DNA of 8,334 bases from JASLDZ01 sp964242895 (GTDB lineage Bacteria; Pseudomonadota; Alphaproteobacteria; Caulobacterales; Caulobacteraceae): positions 1 to 8,334 of the forward strand of contig CAXTBN010000088.1 of assembly GCA_964242895.1 (NCBI GenBank). Reading direction: 5' to 3'. Below the pieces are notes generated by a model, which searched no databases, was not told the origin of the DNA, and saw nothing but the letters and a program-made list of their open reading frames with translations. Both the position numbers and the translations under genes were made by a program. Each line of letters begins with the position of its first letter. Within the stretch, counting starts at the first letter, position 1. Below are positions 1-6,683 of this stretch, in pieces.

Positions 1-999
1 GTGCCGACCCACGCCGAGGCCAAGGACGTGCTCGCCGCCGCCATGTTGCGCTACGCCCGCGGCGAGGCGGAGGCCGGCCCCGTGCAGGCGCCCGCGGCGC
101 AGAGCGACCGCCCGACGGTGACGCTGCTGGGCGAGATGTTCCCCGCCGACCCGGTGGGGATCGGCATGATGCTGGAGCCCATGGGCTTGGCCGCCGGCCC
201 AGTCGTCCCCACCCGCGAGTGGCGTGAGCTCTACGCCGCGCTGGACTGCGCGGCGGTGGCGGCGATCCACCCCTTCTACACGGCCTCCGTCCGCGAGTTC
301 ACCGCCGCCGGACGCAAGACTGTGGGCTCCGCGCCCGTGGGCCGCGACGGCACGGCGGCCTGGCTGGACGCGATCGGCGACGCCTGCGGCGTGGCGCGGT
401 CGCAGATCGACGCGGCCAAGACCAAGGTGCTGGGCGCCATCGCCGGCGCGCTCGCCGCCAAGCCGATCAAGGGCCGCATCACCGTCTCCGGCTACGAGGG
501 CTCCGAGCTCCTGGTCGCGCGCCTGCTGATCGAGAGCGGTGCGGAGGTGCCCTACGTCGGCACCGCCTGCCCGCAGACCGCCTGGAGCGACCCCGACCGC
601 GAGTGGCTGGAGGCGCACGGCGCCCGCGTGCAGTACCGCGCCTCGCTGGAGCAGGACCTCGCCGCCTTCGAAGAATACGGCCCCGACCTGGCCATCGGCA
701 CCACGCCCGTGGTGCAGCACGCCAAGCAGAAGTCGGTCCCGGCACTTTACTTCACCAACCTGATCTCCGCGCGCCCGCTGATGGGCGTGGCGGGAGCGGG
801 CTCCCTGGCGACGGTGGTCAACGCCGCGCTGGCCAACAAGGGCCGCTTCGACAAGATGAGCGCCTTCTTCGAGGGCGTCGGCGCCGGCGACACCGCCGGC
901 GTGTGGTCGGATCTTCCCGTCGCCCGGCCCGAGTTCAAGGCGCGCTACGCCAAGCAGGCCGCCGCGCTCCGCGCCGCGGAAGGCGCGGTGGGCACGTGA
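1..999 (+). CDS. bchY: Chlorophyllide a reductase subunit Y, C-terminal part (5' end outside window)
   Basis: BchY is one half of the catalytic BchYZ component of chlorophyllide a oxidoreductase, which reduces ring B of the chlorin on the way to bacteriochlorophyll a, using electrons from BchX. The visible 332 codons match the C-terminal two thirds of the family, including the conserved PALYFTNLISARPLMG stretch near residues 247-262. The family is usually close to 500 residues, so roughly 160-190 N-terminal residues lie before base 1. The GTG at base 1 is therefore most likely an internal valine codon, not the start. The N-terminal cysteines known to bind the [4Fe-4S] cluster in this subunit would be in the missing part. 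The stop TGA (997-999) overlaps the bchZ start by 4 bases, which implies translational coupling. Identity comes from recognising family sequence and from the following bchZ. Confidence 0.95.
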   Translation: MPTHAEAKDVLAAAMLRYARGEAEAGPVQAPAAQSDRPTVTLLGEMFPADPVGIGMMLEPMGLAAGPVVPTREWRELYAALDCAAVAAIHPFYTASVREFTAAGRKTVGSAPVGRDGTAAWLDAIGDACGVARSQIDAAKTKVLGAIAGALAAKPIKGRITVSGYEGSELLVARLLIESGAEVPYVGTACPQTAWSDPDREWLEAHGARVQYRASLEQDLAAFEEYGPDLAIGTTPVVQHAKQKSVPALYFTNLISARPLMGVAGAGSLATVVNAALANKGRFDKMSAFFEGVGAGDTAGVWSDLPVARPEFKARYAKQAAALRAAEGAVGT

Positions 1000-2453
1000 C
1001 GCTGATCCTCGATCACGACCGGGCCGGCGGCTACTGGGGCGCCGTCTACGCCTTCACGGCCATCAAGGGCCTGCAGGTGATCATCGACGGGCCGGTGGGC
1101 TGCGAGAACCTGCCCGTCACCAGCGTGCTGCACTACACAGACGCCCTGCCCCCGCACGAGCTGCCCATCGTGGTCACCGGGCTCGGCGAGGAGGAGCTCG
1201 GCAAGACGGGCACCGAGGCCGCCATGAAGCGCGCCTGGAGCACGCTCGACCCCGACCTGCCCGCCGTGGTGGTCACGGGCTCCATCTCCGAGATGATCGG
1301 CGGCGGCGTGACGCCCGAGGGCACCAACATCGCCCGCTTCCTGCCGCGCACCATCGACGAGGACCAGTGGCAGAGCGCCGACCGGGCGCTCACCTGGCTG
1401 TGGACGCAGTACGGCCCGAAGAAGGGTCCGCCGAAGCTCCGCGAGCGGGTCGAGGGCGCCAAGCCCAAGGTCAACATCGTCGGCGCCACCTACGGCATGT
1501 TCAACCTGCCGAGCGACCTCGCCGAGGTGCGCCGCCTCGTCGAGGGCATCGGGGCCGAGGTGAACATGGTGTTCCCGCTGGGAAGCCATCTCGCCGACAT
1601 CCGCAAGCTCGGCGAGGCCGAGGTCAACGTCTGCCTCTACCGCGAGTTCGGCCGCAACCTGTGCGAGACGCTGGAGCGGCCGTACCTGCAGGCGCCCATC
1701 GGCATCGAGTCCACCACCCTGTTCCTGCGCAAGCTGGGCGAGCTGACGGGCCTCGATCCCGAGCCGTTCATCGCGCGCGAGAAGCACACCACGCTGAAGC
1801 CCGTGTGGGACCTGTGGCGATCGGTGACGCAGGACTTCTTCGGCACCGCCAGCTTCGCGGTGGTGGCCAACGAGACCTACGCGCGCGGCCTGCGCAACTA
1901 CCTCGAGGGCGACCTGGGCCTGCCCTGCACCTTCGCCATCTCGCGCCGGGCCGGCTCCAAGTCCGACAACGAGGCGGTGCGGGAAGCCATCGCCAAGACG
2001 CCGCCGCTGGTGATGTTCGGCAGCTTCAACGAGCGCATGTACATGGCCGAGTGCGGGTCGCGCGCGACCTACGTGCCGGCCAGCTTCCCGGGCGCGGTGA
2101 TCCGCCGGCATACGGGCACGCCCTTCATGGGCTACGCGGGCGCCACCTACCTCGTGCAGGAGGTGTGCAACGCGCTGTTCGACGCGCTCTTCCACATCCT
2201 CCCTCTGGCCTCGGCCATGGACAAGGCGGAGGCCACGCCCGCGCGCCGCCACGTGGAGCTGGCGTGGGACGACGACGCCAAGGCGGCCTTCGACGAGATG
2301 GTCGAGTCGCAGCCCGTGCTGGTGCGGATCTCCGCCGCCAAGCGGCTGCGCGACGCCGCCGAGCGCAGCGCGCGGCTGGCCGGCGAGGCGCGGGTGTCGG
2401 CCGCGCGCATCTCCGCCGCCCAGGCCGCGGTCGTCTCGGGACGGGCGGCGTGA
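996..2453 (+). CDS. bchZ: Chlorophyllide a reductase subunit Z
   Basis: BchZ pairs with BchY in the nitrogenase-like chlorophyllide a reductase of bacteriochlorophyll synthesis. I place the start at GTG 996, inside the GTGA overlap with the bchY stop, because translation from there gives MTLILDHDRAGGYWG, the normal N-terminus of the family, and a product of 485 residues, the usual length. An in-frame open stretch continues upstream to about 603, but it overlaps bchY and has no family resemblance. Cys36, in the DGPVGCENLP motif, is at the position expected for the cluster ligand supplied by BchZ. Other family-like blocks are VVVTGSISEMIGGGV (about 89-103) and the Rossmann-like segment starting KVNIVGATYGMFNLPSDL (about 158-175). 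A weak GGAAGG (978-983) could serve as ribosome binding site. It is followed directly by the puf genes, as in the classic bchCXYZ-puf superoperon. Confidence 0.96.
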   Translation: MTLILDHDRAGGYWGAVYAFTAIKGLQVIIDGPVGCENLPVTSVLHYTDALPPHELPIVVTGLGEEELGKTGTEAAMKRAWSTLDPDLPAVVVTGSISEMIGGGVTPEGTNIARFLPRTIDEDQWQSADRALTWLWTQYGPKKGPPKLRERVEGAKPKVNIVGATYGMFNLPSDLAEVRRLVEGIGAEVNMVFPLGSHLADIRKLGEAEVNVCLYREFGRNLCETLERPYLQAPIGIESTTLFLRKLGELTGLDPEPFIAREKHTTLKPVWDLWRSVTQDFFGTASFAVVANETYARGLRNYLEGDLGLPCTFAISRRAGSKSDNEAVREAIAKTPPLVMFGSFNERMYMAECGSRATYVPASFPGAVIRRHTGTPFMGYAGATYLVQEVCNALFDALFHILPLASAMDKAEATPARRHVELAWDDDAKAAFDEMVESQPVLVRISAAKRLRDAAERSARLAGEARVSAARISAAQAAVVSGRAA

Positions 2454-2633
2454 GCCCTCTCCCTCTTCAGTTTCGGGCTGGAGCCGCCGACGCGCGGTTC
2501 GCCCTCACGGAGTTCGGGTCCGCTGCTGCGGGGTCGAGCGCGTCGCGGCGGTGGTCGTCGTGGCGGATGGTGTCCTCGGGTCGCGCTCGGTCACGGGCGG
2601 GGGGCTGCGGCGCCGAACCATGGAGAAGGTAAG

Positions 2634-2861
2634 GTGGAAAGAGACATCGCCACTGGAAGCCTTTCCGGACTGACGGAAGCCGAAGCGAAGGAATTCCACA
2701 AGATCTTCTTGGGGAGCTTCATCGCCTTCACGCTGATCGCGATCGTGGCGCACATCCTGGTGTGGAACTGGCGGCCTTGGCTGCCCGGACCCAACGGGTA
2801 CGCCGAGCTCACGACCCACGTGAAGATGGCCCATCAGTCGCTCATGTCATTCCTGGCTTAG
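2634..2861 (+). CDS. pufB: LH1 antenna beta polypeptide, with C-terminal extension
   Basis: PufB is the beta subunit of the core light-harvesting complex that rings the reaction centre. The 75-residue product has a polar N-terminus with the family signature LTEAEAKEFHKIF (13-25, His22), one membrane helix (about 26-46), the bacteriochlorophyll ligand His40 in an AxxxH context (AIVAH), and the aromatic WNWRPWLPGPNGY tail (44-56). Many beta subunits, such as that of Rhodospirillum rubrum, end about here; this one continues for about 19 residues to MSFLA. The start is GTG 2634, preceded at 8 bases by GGAG (2622-2625). An ATG at 2620 is in another frame and stops after 17 codons. The 180 bases between bchZ and pufB contain no pufQ-like gene and no promoter I can defend. 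pufA follows after 12 bases. Confidence 0.95.
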   Translation: MERDIATGSLSGLTEAEAKEFHKIFLGSFIAFTLIAIVAHILVWNWRPWLPGPNGYAELTTHVKMAHQSLMSFLA

Positions 2862-2873
2862 GGAGAAAACGAC

Positions 2874-3068
2874 ATGTGGAGGATGTGGCAACTATTCGAC
2901 CCCCGTCGGGCTCTGATCGGGCTCTTCGTATTCCTGTTCACCCTGGCTCTGCTGATCCACTTCATCCTGCTCAGCACGCCGCGGTTCAATTGGATCGAAG
3001 GGCCGACGATGAAGAAGCCGGCGGCCGCCGCCCAGCTGACCCCGGACGCTCCGGCCAGGTTGGGTTGA
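2874..3068 (+). CDS. pufA: LH1 antenna alpha polypeptide
   Basis: PufA is the alpha subunit of the core antenna and pairs with PufB to bind two bacteriochlorophylls and carotenoid. The 64-residue product starts MWRMWQLFDPRRALIGLFVF, a typical amphipathic N-terminus leading into a single membrane helix (about 13-34). His29 in ALLIH is the magnesium ligand, and Trp40 in RFNW is the C-terminal aromatic residue positioned for hydrogen bonding. The Lys/Ala/Pro-rich tail after residue 45 is low in conservation. A strong Shine-Dalgarno GGGAG (2861-2865) overlaps the last base of the pufB stop codon and lies 8 bases before the ATG, so pufB and pufA are clearly co-translated from one message. The protein closely resembles the Rhodospirillum rubrum alpha chain. 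Confidence 0.96.
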   Translation: MWRMWQLFDPRRALIGLFVFLFTLALLIHFILLSTPRFNWIEGPTMKKPAAAAQLTPDAPARLG

Positions 3069-3074
3069 CGAACA

Positions 3075-3118
3075 CGGCGGCGGACGGAACCGGCAGGGCC
3101 GGGGCCGTCCGCCGACCG
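3075..3118 (+). promoter_or_regulatory. Intercistronic stem-loop between pufA and pufL
   Basis: A perfect 10-bp inverted repeat, CGGCGGACGG (3078-3087) and CCGTCCGCCG (3105-3114), is extended outward by 3 more pairs across a single bulged A (3075-3077 with 3116-3118) and inward by a 5-bp stem (3090-3094 with 3098-3102) capped by an AGG loop. No U-run follows. In Rhodobacter capsulatus a hairpin at the same place shields the 3' end of the stable pufBA message from exonucleases, giving more antenna than reaction-centre protein. The position and strength here suggest the same role; that role is inference. Confidence 0.7.
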
Positions 3119-3174
3119 GAAATCATCCGGCGCGGACCAACCGCGTCGATTCATCCGGGGCGGGAGGCTCCACC

Positions 3175-4002
3175 ATGGCTCTGTTGAGCTTCGAGCGGAA
3201 ATACAGGGTGCGCGGGGGCACGCTGATCGGCGGCGACCTGTTCGACTTCTGGATCGGCCCTTTCTACGTGGGCTTCTTCGGCGTCACCTCGGCCTTCTTC
3301 GCCATCCTGGGCACCGCGCTCATCGTCTACGGCGCGGCGATGGGGCCGACCTGGAACATCTGGCGCATCAACATCTCGCCGCCGGACGTGGCCTACGGCC
3401 TGTCCATGGCGCCGTTCAAGGCCGGCGGGCTGTGGCAGGCCATCACGGTGTGCGCCTTCGGCGCCTTCTCGTCGTGGGCGCTTCGCGAGGTGGAGATCTC
3501 GCGCAAGCTGGGCATCGGCCTGCACGTGCCGTTCGCCTTCGGCGTGGCCATCCTCGCCTTCTTCACGCTGCAGGTGATCCGCCCCGTGCTGCTGGGCGCT
3601 TGGGGCAACGCCTTTCCGTACGGCATCTTCAGCCACCTCGAGTGGGTTTCGAACACGGGCTACAAGTATCTGAACTTCCACTACAACCCTGCGCACATGA
3701 TCGCGGTGTCGTTCTTCTTCGCCACCACCTTCGCCCTGTCGCTGCACGGCGGCCTGATCCTGTCGGCGGCCAATCCTGGCGGCGGTGGAACGGTGAAGAC
3801 GCCCGAGCACGAGGACACCTTCTTCCGCGACGTCATGGGCTATTCGGTCGGCACGCTCGGCATCCACCGGGTGGGACTGTTCCTGGCGCTGTCTGCGGGT
3901 GTGTGGAGCGCGATCTGCATCGTGATCTCCGGGCCGGTCTGGGCCAACGGCTGGCCGGAGTGGTGGAACTGGTGGCGCAACCTGCCGATCTGGTCGCAGT
4001 AG
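3175..4002 (+). CDS. pufL: Photosynthetic reaction centre L subunit (copy 1)
   Basis: PufL is one of the two core chains of the type II reaction centre and carries the active electron-transfer branch and the QB site. The 275-residue product aligns from the first residue with Rhodobacter sphaeroides PufL (MALLSFERKY). Counting the initiator Met, ligands sit at His154 (accessory bacteriochlorophyll), His174 (special pair), His191 and His231 (non-haem iron), which are L153, L173, L190 and L230 in standard numbering. Other functional residues are intact: Glu105 (L104), His169 (L168), Phe182 (L181), Glu213 and Asp214 (L212, L213) and Ser224 (L223). Five membrane helices are visible. L168 is His, not the Glu seen in zinc-bacteriochlorophyll Acidiphilium. 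GGAGG (3163-3167) lies 7 bases before the ATG. pufM begins 16 bases after the stop. Confidence 0.98.
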   Translation: MALLSFERKYRVRGGTLIGGDLFDFWIGPFYVGFFGVTSAFFAILGTALIVYGAAMGPTWNIWRINISPPDVAYGLSMAPFKAGGLWQAITVCAFGAFSSWALREVEISRKLGIGLHVPFAFGVAILAFFTLQVIRPVLLGAWGNAFPYGIFSHLEWVSNTGYKYLNFHYNPAHMIAVSFFFATTFALSLHGGLILSAANPGGGGTVKTPEHEDTFFRDVMGYSVGTLGIHRVGLFLALSAGVWSAICIVISGPVWANGWPEWWNWWRNLPIWSQ

Positions 4003-4018
4003 GAGAGGGGTAGGAACC

Positions 4019-4945
4019 ATGGCCACCTATCAGAACATCTTCACCCAAGTGCAGGTGCGAGGGACGCCCGAGCGCGGCGTCGCCCTGCCCATCGTCGACA
4101 TGCCCCGCACGCGAGGCGTCAGCTTCAACCGGCTGCTGGGCCTGCTCGGCAACGCCCAGGTCGGGCCGATCCACCTGGGCTTCACGGGCGTCGCCTCGCT
4201 GGTCGCAGGCTTCATCGCCTTCGAGATCATCGGGCTGAACATGTGGGCGTCGGTCGGGTGGGACCCGGTGCAGTTCCTGCGCCAGCTGCCCTGGCTGTCT
4301 CTTCAGCCGCCGGGGCCGGAGTACGGCCTCAGCATCCTGCCGCCGCTGCAGGAGGGTGGCTGGTGGCTGATCGCCGGCTTCTTCCTGACGACTTCGGTGC
4401 TCCTGTGGTGGACGCGCACCTACCGGCGTGCGCGGGCCCTGGGCATGGGCACGCACGTCGCCTGGGCCTTCGCCGCCGCCATCTGGCTTTACCTGGTGCT
4501 CGGCTTTATCCGCCCGGTGCTGATGGGCAGCTGGAGCGAGGCCGTGCCCTTCGGCATCTTCCCGCACCTGGACTGGGTGGGGGCCTTCTCGATCCGCTAC
4601 GGCAACCTGTTCTACAATCCGTTCCACTGCCTCTCGATCGTCTTCCTCTACGGCTCGACGCTGCTGTTCGCGATGCACGCGTCCACCGTGCTGGCCATCA
4701 GCCGCTACGGCGGCGACCGCGAGCTGGAGCAGATCACCGACCGGGGCACGGCCTTCGAGCGCGGCGCGCTGTTCTGGCGCTGGACCATGGGCTTCAACGC
4801 CACCGCCGAGTCGATCCATCGCTGGGCGTGGTGGTTCGCGGTGCTGACGCCGATCTCTGGCGGGCTCGGCATCCTGCTCACCGGGACGGTGGTCGACGAC
4901 TGGCACGGCTGGGCTGTGACGCACGGGTACGCCTACAGCCAATAG
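4019..4945 (+). CDS. pufM: Photosynthetic reaction centre M subunit
   Basis: PufM pairs with PufL to hold the special pair, accessory pigments, QA and the non-haem iron. The 308-residue product begins MATYQNIFTQVQVRG, matching the family start, and is of normal length for a PufM without C-terminal extension. With the initiator Met counted, ligands are His183 (M182), His203 (M202, special pair), His220, Glu235 and His267 (iron: M219, M234, M266). Tyr211 (M210), which tunes primary charge separation, and Trp253 (M252), which stacks on QA, are present. Position M203, Gly in R. sphaeroides, is Cys204 here; this site varies among species. Purine-rich GAGGGG (4005-4010) is 8 bases before the ATG. 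No pufX or pufC follows: the next gene is on the opposite strand and converges. Confidence 0.98.
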   Translation: MATYQNIFTQVQVRGTPERGVALPIVDMPRTRGVSFNRLLGLLGNAQVGPIHLGFTGVASLVAGFIAFEIIGLNMWASVGWDPVQFLRQLPWLSLQPPGPEYGLSILPPLQEGGWWLIAGFFLTTSVLLWWTRTYRRARALGMGTHVAWAFAAAIWLYLVLGFIRPVLMGSWSEAVPFGIFPHLDWVGAFSIRYGNLFYNPFHCLSIVFLYGSTLLFAMHASTVLAISRYGGDRELEQITDRGTAFERGALFWRWTMGFNATAESIHRWAWWFAVLTPISGGLGILLTGTVVDDWHGWAVTHGYAYSQ

Positions 4946-4960
4946 CAGCGCTCCTTACGC

Positions 4961-4975
4961 CGCCCGTTCCGGGCG
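4961..4975 (+). terminator. Small hairpin after pufM, possible terminator
   Basis: Perfect 6-bp stem CGCCCG/CGGGCG with a TTC loop, 15 bases after the pufM stop. No T-run follows in either direction, so it is not a canonical intrinsic terminator. It may mark the 3' end of the puf message or slow exonucleases; alternatively it is chance in GC-rich DNA. Confidence 0.3.
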
Positions 4976-4998
4976 AAGGTGGGGAGCTGGACGACGGT

Positions 4999-5589
4999 TC
5001 AGGAACCGGGCGCGGGCACTCCGCGCCCGAGTTCGTTGCGGCCGAAAGGCCGGTTCAGCTGCACGATCTTGGCGTTGAGCGCGATGGCGAACGCCACCCA
5101 GAGCAGGTAGGGCGCGAGCAGCCACGGAGCGAGGGCTGAGTATGGCGCCAAGCCCAACGTCAGCGCGAGCACCGACAGCCACAGCAGCGGGGCCTCGACC
5201 AGCGCCCAGTCGGGCCGCCTCAGCGTGAAGAACAGCGGGCTCCAAAGGGCGTGCAGCACCATGTTGACGCTGAACAGCGTGCCGATCAGCCAGCGGGCCG
5301 CATCGTCGGGCGCGTGGCTCCAGGCGAGCACGCCCGCCCAGGCGGCGAGCGCCAGGATCACCGTCCAGGCCGGGCCGAACAGCCAATTCGGCGGATTCCA
5401 GCTCGGCTTGCGTAACGCCGCATACCAGGCGCCCACCTGCGTCATCAGCCCTCCGACCACGAGCAGGGCCAGGGTGAGCGCGACGGCGACGGCGATGGTG
5501 GCGGCGATGGCGCGGTCCTCCTGACGCCGTCCTGGCCGGACAGCACGCAGACGGAACGCGCGAGACGGGGCGGACGCTCCCGCCCGCAC
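4999..5589 (-). CDS. tspO: TspO/MBR family tryptophan-rich membrane protein
   Basis: TspO is a five-helix membrane protein that binds porphyrins; in Rhodobacter sphaeroides it (crtK/tspO) acts as an oxygen-dependent negative regulator of photosynthesis genes. Family marks are the WYAALRKPSWNPPNW block (about 55-69), PAW (73-75), LWSPLFF (115-121) and PYLLWVAFAIALN (160-172). Five hydrophobic segments fall near 29-50, 72-90, 102-122, 128-148 and 153-172. The longest reading, from GTG 5589, gives 196 residues and begins 2 bases after the cytochrome c1 stop, but its first 27 residues are Arg/Ala-rich and unlike the family. An AGGAGG at 5522-5517 points to a start near residue 28, where the codon is ATC, not ATG, GTG or TTG. 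The true start is therefore uncertain. It forms an operon-like pair with cytochrome c1. Confidence 0.9.
   Translation of the reverse strand: MRAGASAPSRAFRLRAVRPGRRQEDRAIAATIAVAVALTLALLVVGGLMTQVGAWYAALRKPSWNPPNWLFGPAWTVILALAAWAGVLAWSHAPDDAARWLIGTLFSVNMVLHALWSPLFFTLRRPDWALVEAPLLWLSVLALTLGLAPYSALAPWLLAPYLLWVAFAIALNAKIVQLNRPFGRNELGRGVPAPGS
5007..5029. terminator. Strong hairpin in the pufM/tspO convergent region
   Basis: Perfect 9-bp stem CGGGCGCGG (5007-5015) and CCGCGCCCG (5021-5029) with a 5-base loop. It lies inside the last codons of tspO on the minus strand and 61 bases past the pufM stop on the plus strand. Being symmetric, it could limit transcripts from both convergent genes, but no T-run adjoins it and it also encodes the tspO C-terminus. 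Confidence 0.35.
5517..5522 (-). promoter_or_regulatory. Internal Shine-Dalgarno-like AGGAGG in tspO
   Basis: Read on the minus strand, AGGAGG is followed after 8 bases by ATC (5508-5506), the first codon of the stretch that leads directly into the first TspO membrane helix. Spacing is ideal for initiation, yet the codon is not a standard start. It could be a real ribosome binding site with a rare ATC start, a mutated start, or coincidence. Confidence 0.4.
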
Positions 5590-5591
5590 AC

Positions 5592-6446
5592 TCAGTGCGA
5601 GACGTTCCGCCAGATCTGCTTGTAGGAGAAGAACAGCAGCGTCGCGAAGCCGATCAGGTACAGCAGCACCGCCACGCCCGACTGCTTGCGCTCCGACTGG
5701 TGCGGGTCGGACGACCAGGCCAGGAAGGCGGCCACGTCCTTGGCTTCCTGGTCGGTGCTCGACTTAGTGCCGTCGTCGAATGACACGCGGTCGGGCACCA
5801 GCTGGAACGGCATGGCGATGAAGCCGCCCGGCGGCACCTTGTCCTTCGGGCCCTTCCAGTAGGAACTCAGGTCGCCCGGCATGTAGGGATTGTAGTACTT
5901 GCCGTCCGGCACCTCGAGGCCGGCGGGCGGGTCCACGTATCCCGACAGCAGGCTGTGCACATAGTCCGCGCCGCCCTCGCGGGCGCGCACGATCACCGAC
6001 AGGTCGGGCGGCAGGGCGCCGCCGTTGGCCGCGCGGGCGGCCGCCTCATTGGCGAAGGGCGCCTTGAAGTGGTCGGCGGGCGTGGCCGGCCGCTGGACGG
6101 CGTCGCCCGTGTCCTGGTCGATGTCGGGCACCTGCACCGCGGCGGCGATCGCCTTCGTGTAGGGGCTCTGGATCGGGTTCGGATAGCGTTTGTCGTAGAA
6201 GGGGCCGCTCGCCTGGGCCAGGTTGCGATAAGCCATCAGGTTCATGGAGTGGCAGCTGGAGCAGACCTCCGCATACACCTTGAACCCGCGCTGGAGCTGC
6301 GCCTGGTCGAATCGGCCCAGCGGGCCGTTGAAGGTCCAGGCCACCTTCTGCGGCTCCTGGGCGGTCGTCCTGGCCGACGCGGCCGACCCGAGACCGAGGG
6401 CGAGAAGACCGATCGCAGCCCCTGCGGCGATGATACGGCGCTGCAT
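5592..6446 (-). CDS. petC: Cytochrome c1 of the bc1 complex
   Basis: Cytochrome c1 (also called fbcC) accepts electrons from the Rieske protein in the bc1 complex and passes them to a soluble or membrane c-type cytochrome. The 284-residue product has an N-terminal signal peptide (about 1-25, SAASA), the haem motif CSSCH with Cys62, Cys65 and His66, the conserved NGGALPPDLS (141-150), YYNPY (184-188) and GGFIAMPFQL (207-216), where Met212 is the likely sixth ligand. A C-terminal membrane anchor runs about 257-275 and ends KQIWRNVSH. All parts expected of a working protein are present. The ATG at 6446 has a weak purine-rich AGAAGG 12 bases upstream. Cytochrome c1 usually follows the Rieske and cytochrome b genes; here the upstream 237 bases hold no cytochrome b, and a divergent gene comes next. 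tspO follows 2 bases after the stop. Confidence 0.96.
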   Translation of the reverse strand: MQRRIIAAGAAIGLLALGLGSAASARTTAQEPQKVAWTFNGPLGRFDQAQLQRGFKVYAEVCSSCHSMNLMAYRNLAQASGPFYDKRYPNPIQSPYTKAIAAAVQVPDIDQDTGDAVQRPATPADHFKAPFANEAAARAANGGALPPDLSVIVRAREGGADYVHSLLSGYVDPPAGLEVPDGKYYNPYMPGDLSSYWKGPKDKVPPGGFIAMPFQLVPDRVSFDDGTKSSTDQEAKDVAAFLAWSSDPHQSERKQSGVAVLLYLIGFATLLFFSYKQIWRNVSH

Positions 6447-6683
6447 CGAAGCCTGAAACCTTCTTTCCGGACAACGGATAGAGCCGGCCGGAGGCGGCGT
6501 CCGCCGGGCCGCCCGGCCCGCGCCTCACTTAGAGCGGCCGCCGCGGTGTTGCAACCGAGCGCGACGCGCTCGTGCATCCCGCCGAGAGTGCGCGCGGAAC
6601 GCCGGCGAGGGCGCAGCGTTGCCATAGTCAGCCGCGAAGACGGCCGGGGTCGTGGCCCCAACCCTGGAACTGGGAGGTTCTCC
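6447..6683. other. Divergent intergenic region, cytochrome c1 / PsiF-like gene
   Basis: These 237 bases must hold promoters for both flanking genes. I see no clear -35/-10 pair, no PpsR-type palindrome and no convincing small gene. It contains short GC-rich inverted repeats, for example GGCGG-CGT-CCGCC within 6488-6508, which are common in DNA of this composition. Confidence 0.5.

Noticed and set aside
603..995. N-terminal extension of the bchZ frame
   Set aside because: It overlaps the well-supported bchY frame and has no BchZ-like sequence; the family N-terminus begins at GTG 996.
945..2252. Long minus-strand open frame (435 codons) across bchZ
   Set aside because: It is the antisense shadow of a high-GC gene, of Arg/Ala/His-rich composition with no family features.
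2620..2673. 17-codon ATG open frame overlapping the pufB start
   Set aside because: No ribosome binding site precedes it, and the purine run at 2622-2633 serves pufB; it is probably chance.
3175..4002. Possible zinc-bacteriochlorophyll reaction centre of Acidiphilium type
   Set aside because: That group has Glu at L168; both L copies here have His.
3151..4026. Minus-strand open frames over pufL, with similar ones over pufM (3833-4942) and pufL copy 2 (7640-8296)
   Set aside because: They mirror the codon bias of the real genes; the resemblance between the pufL shadows only reflects homology of the two L genes.
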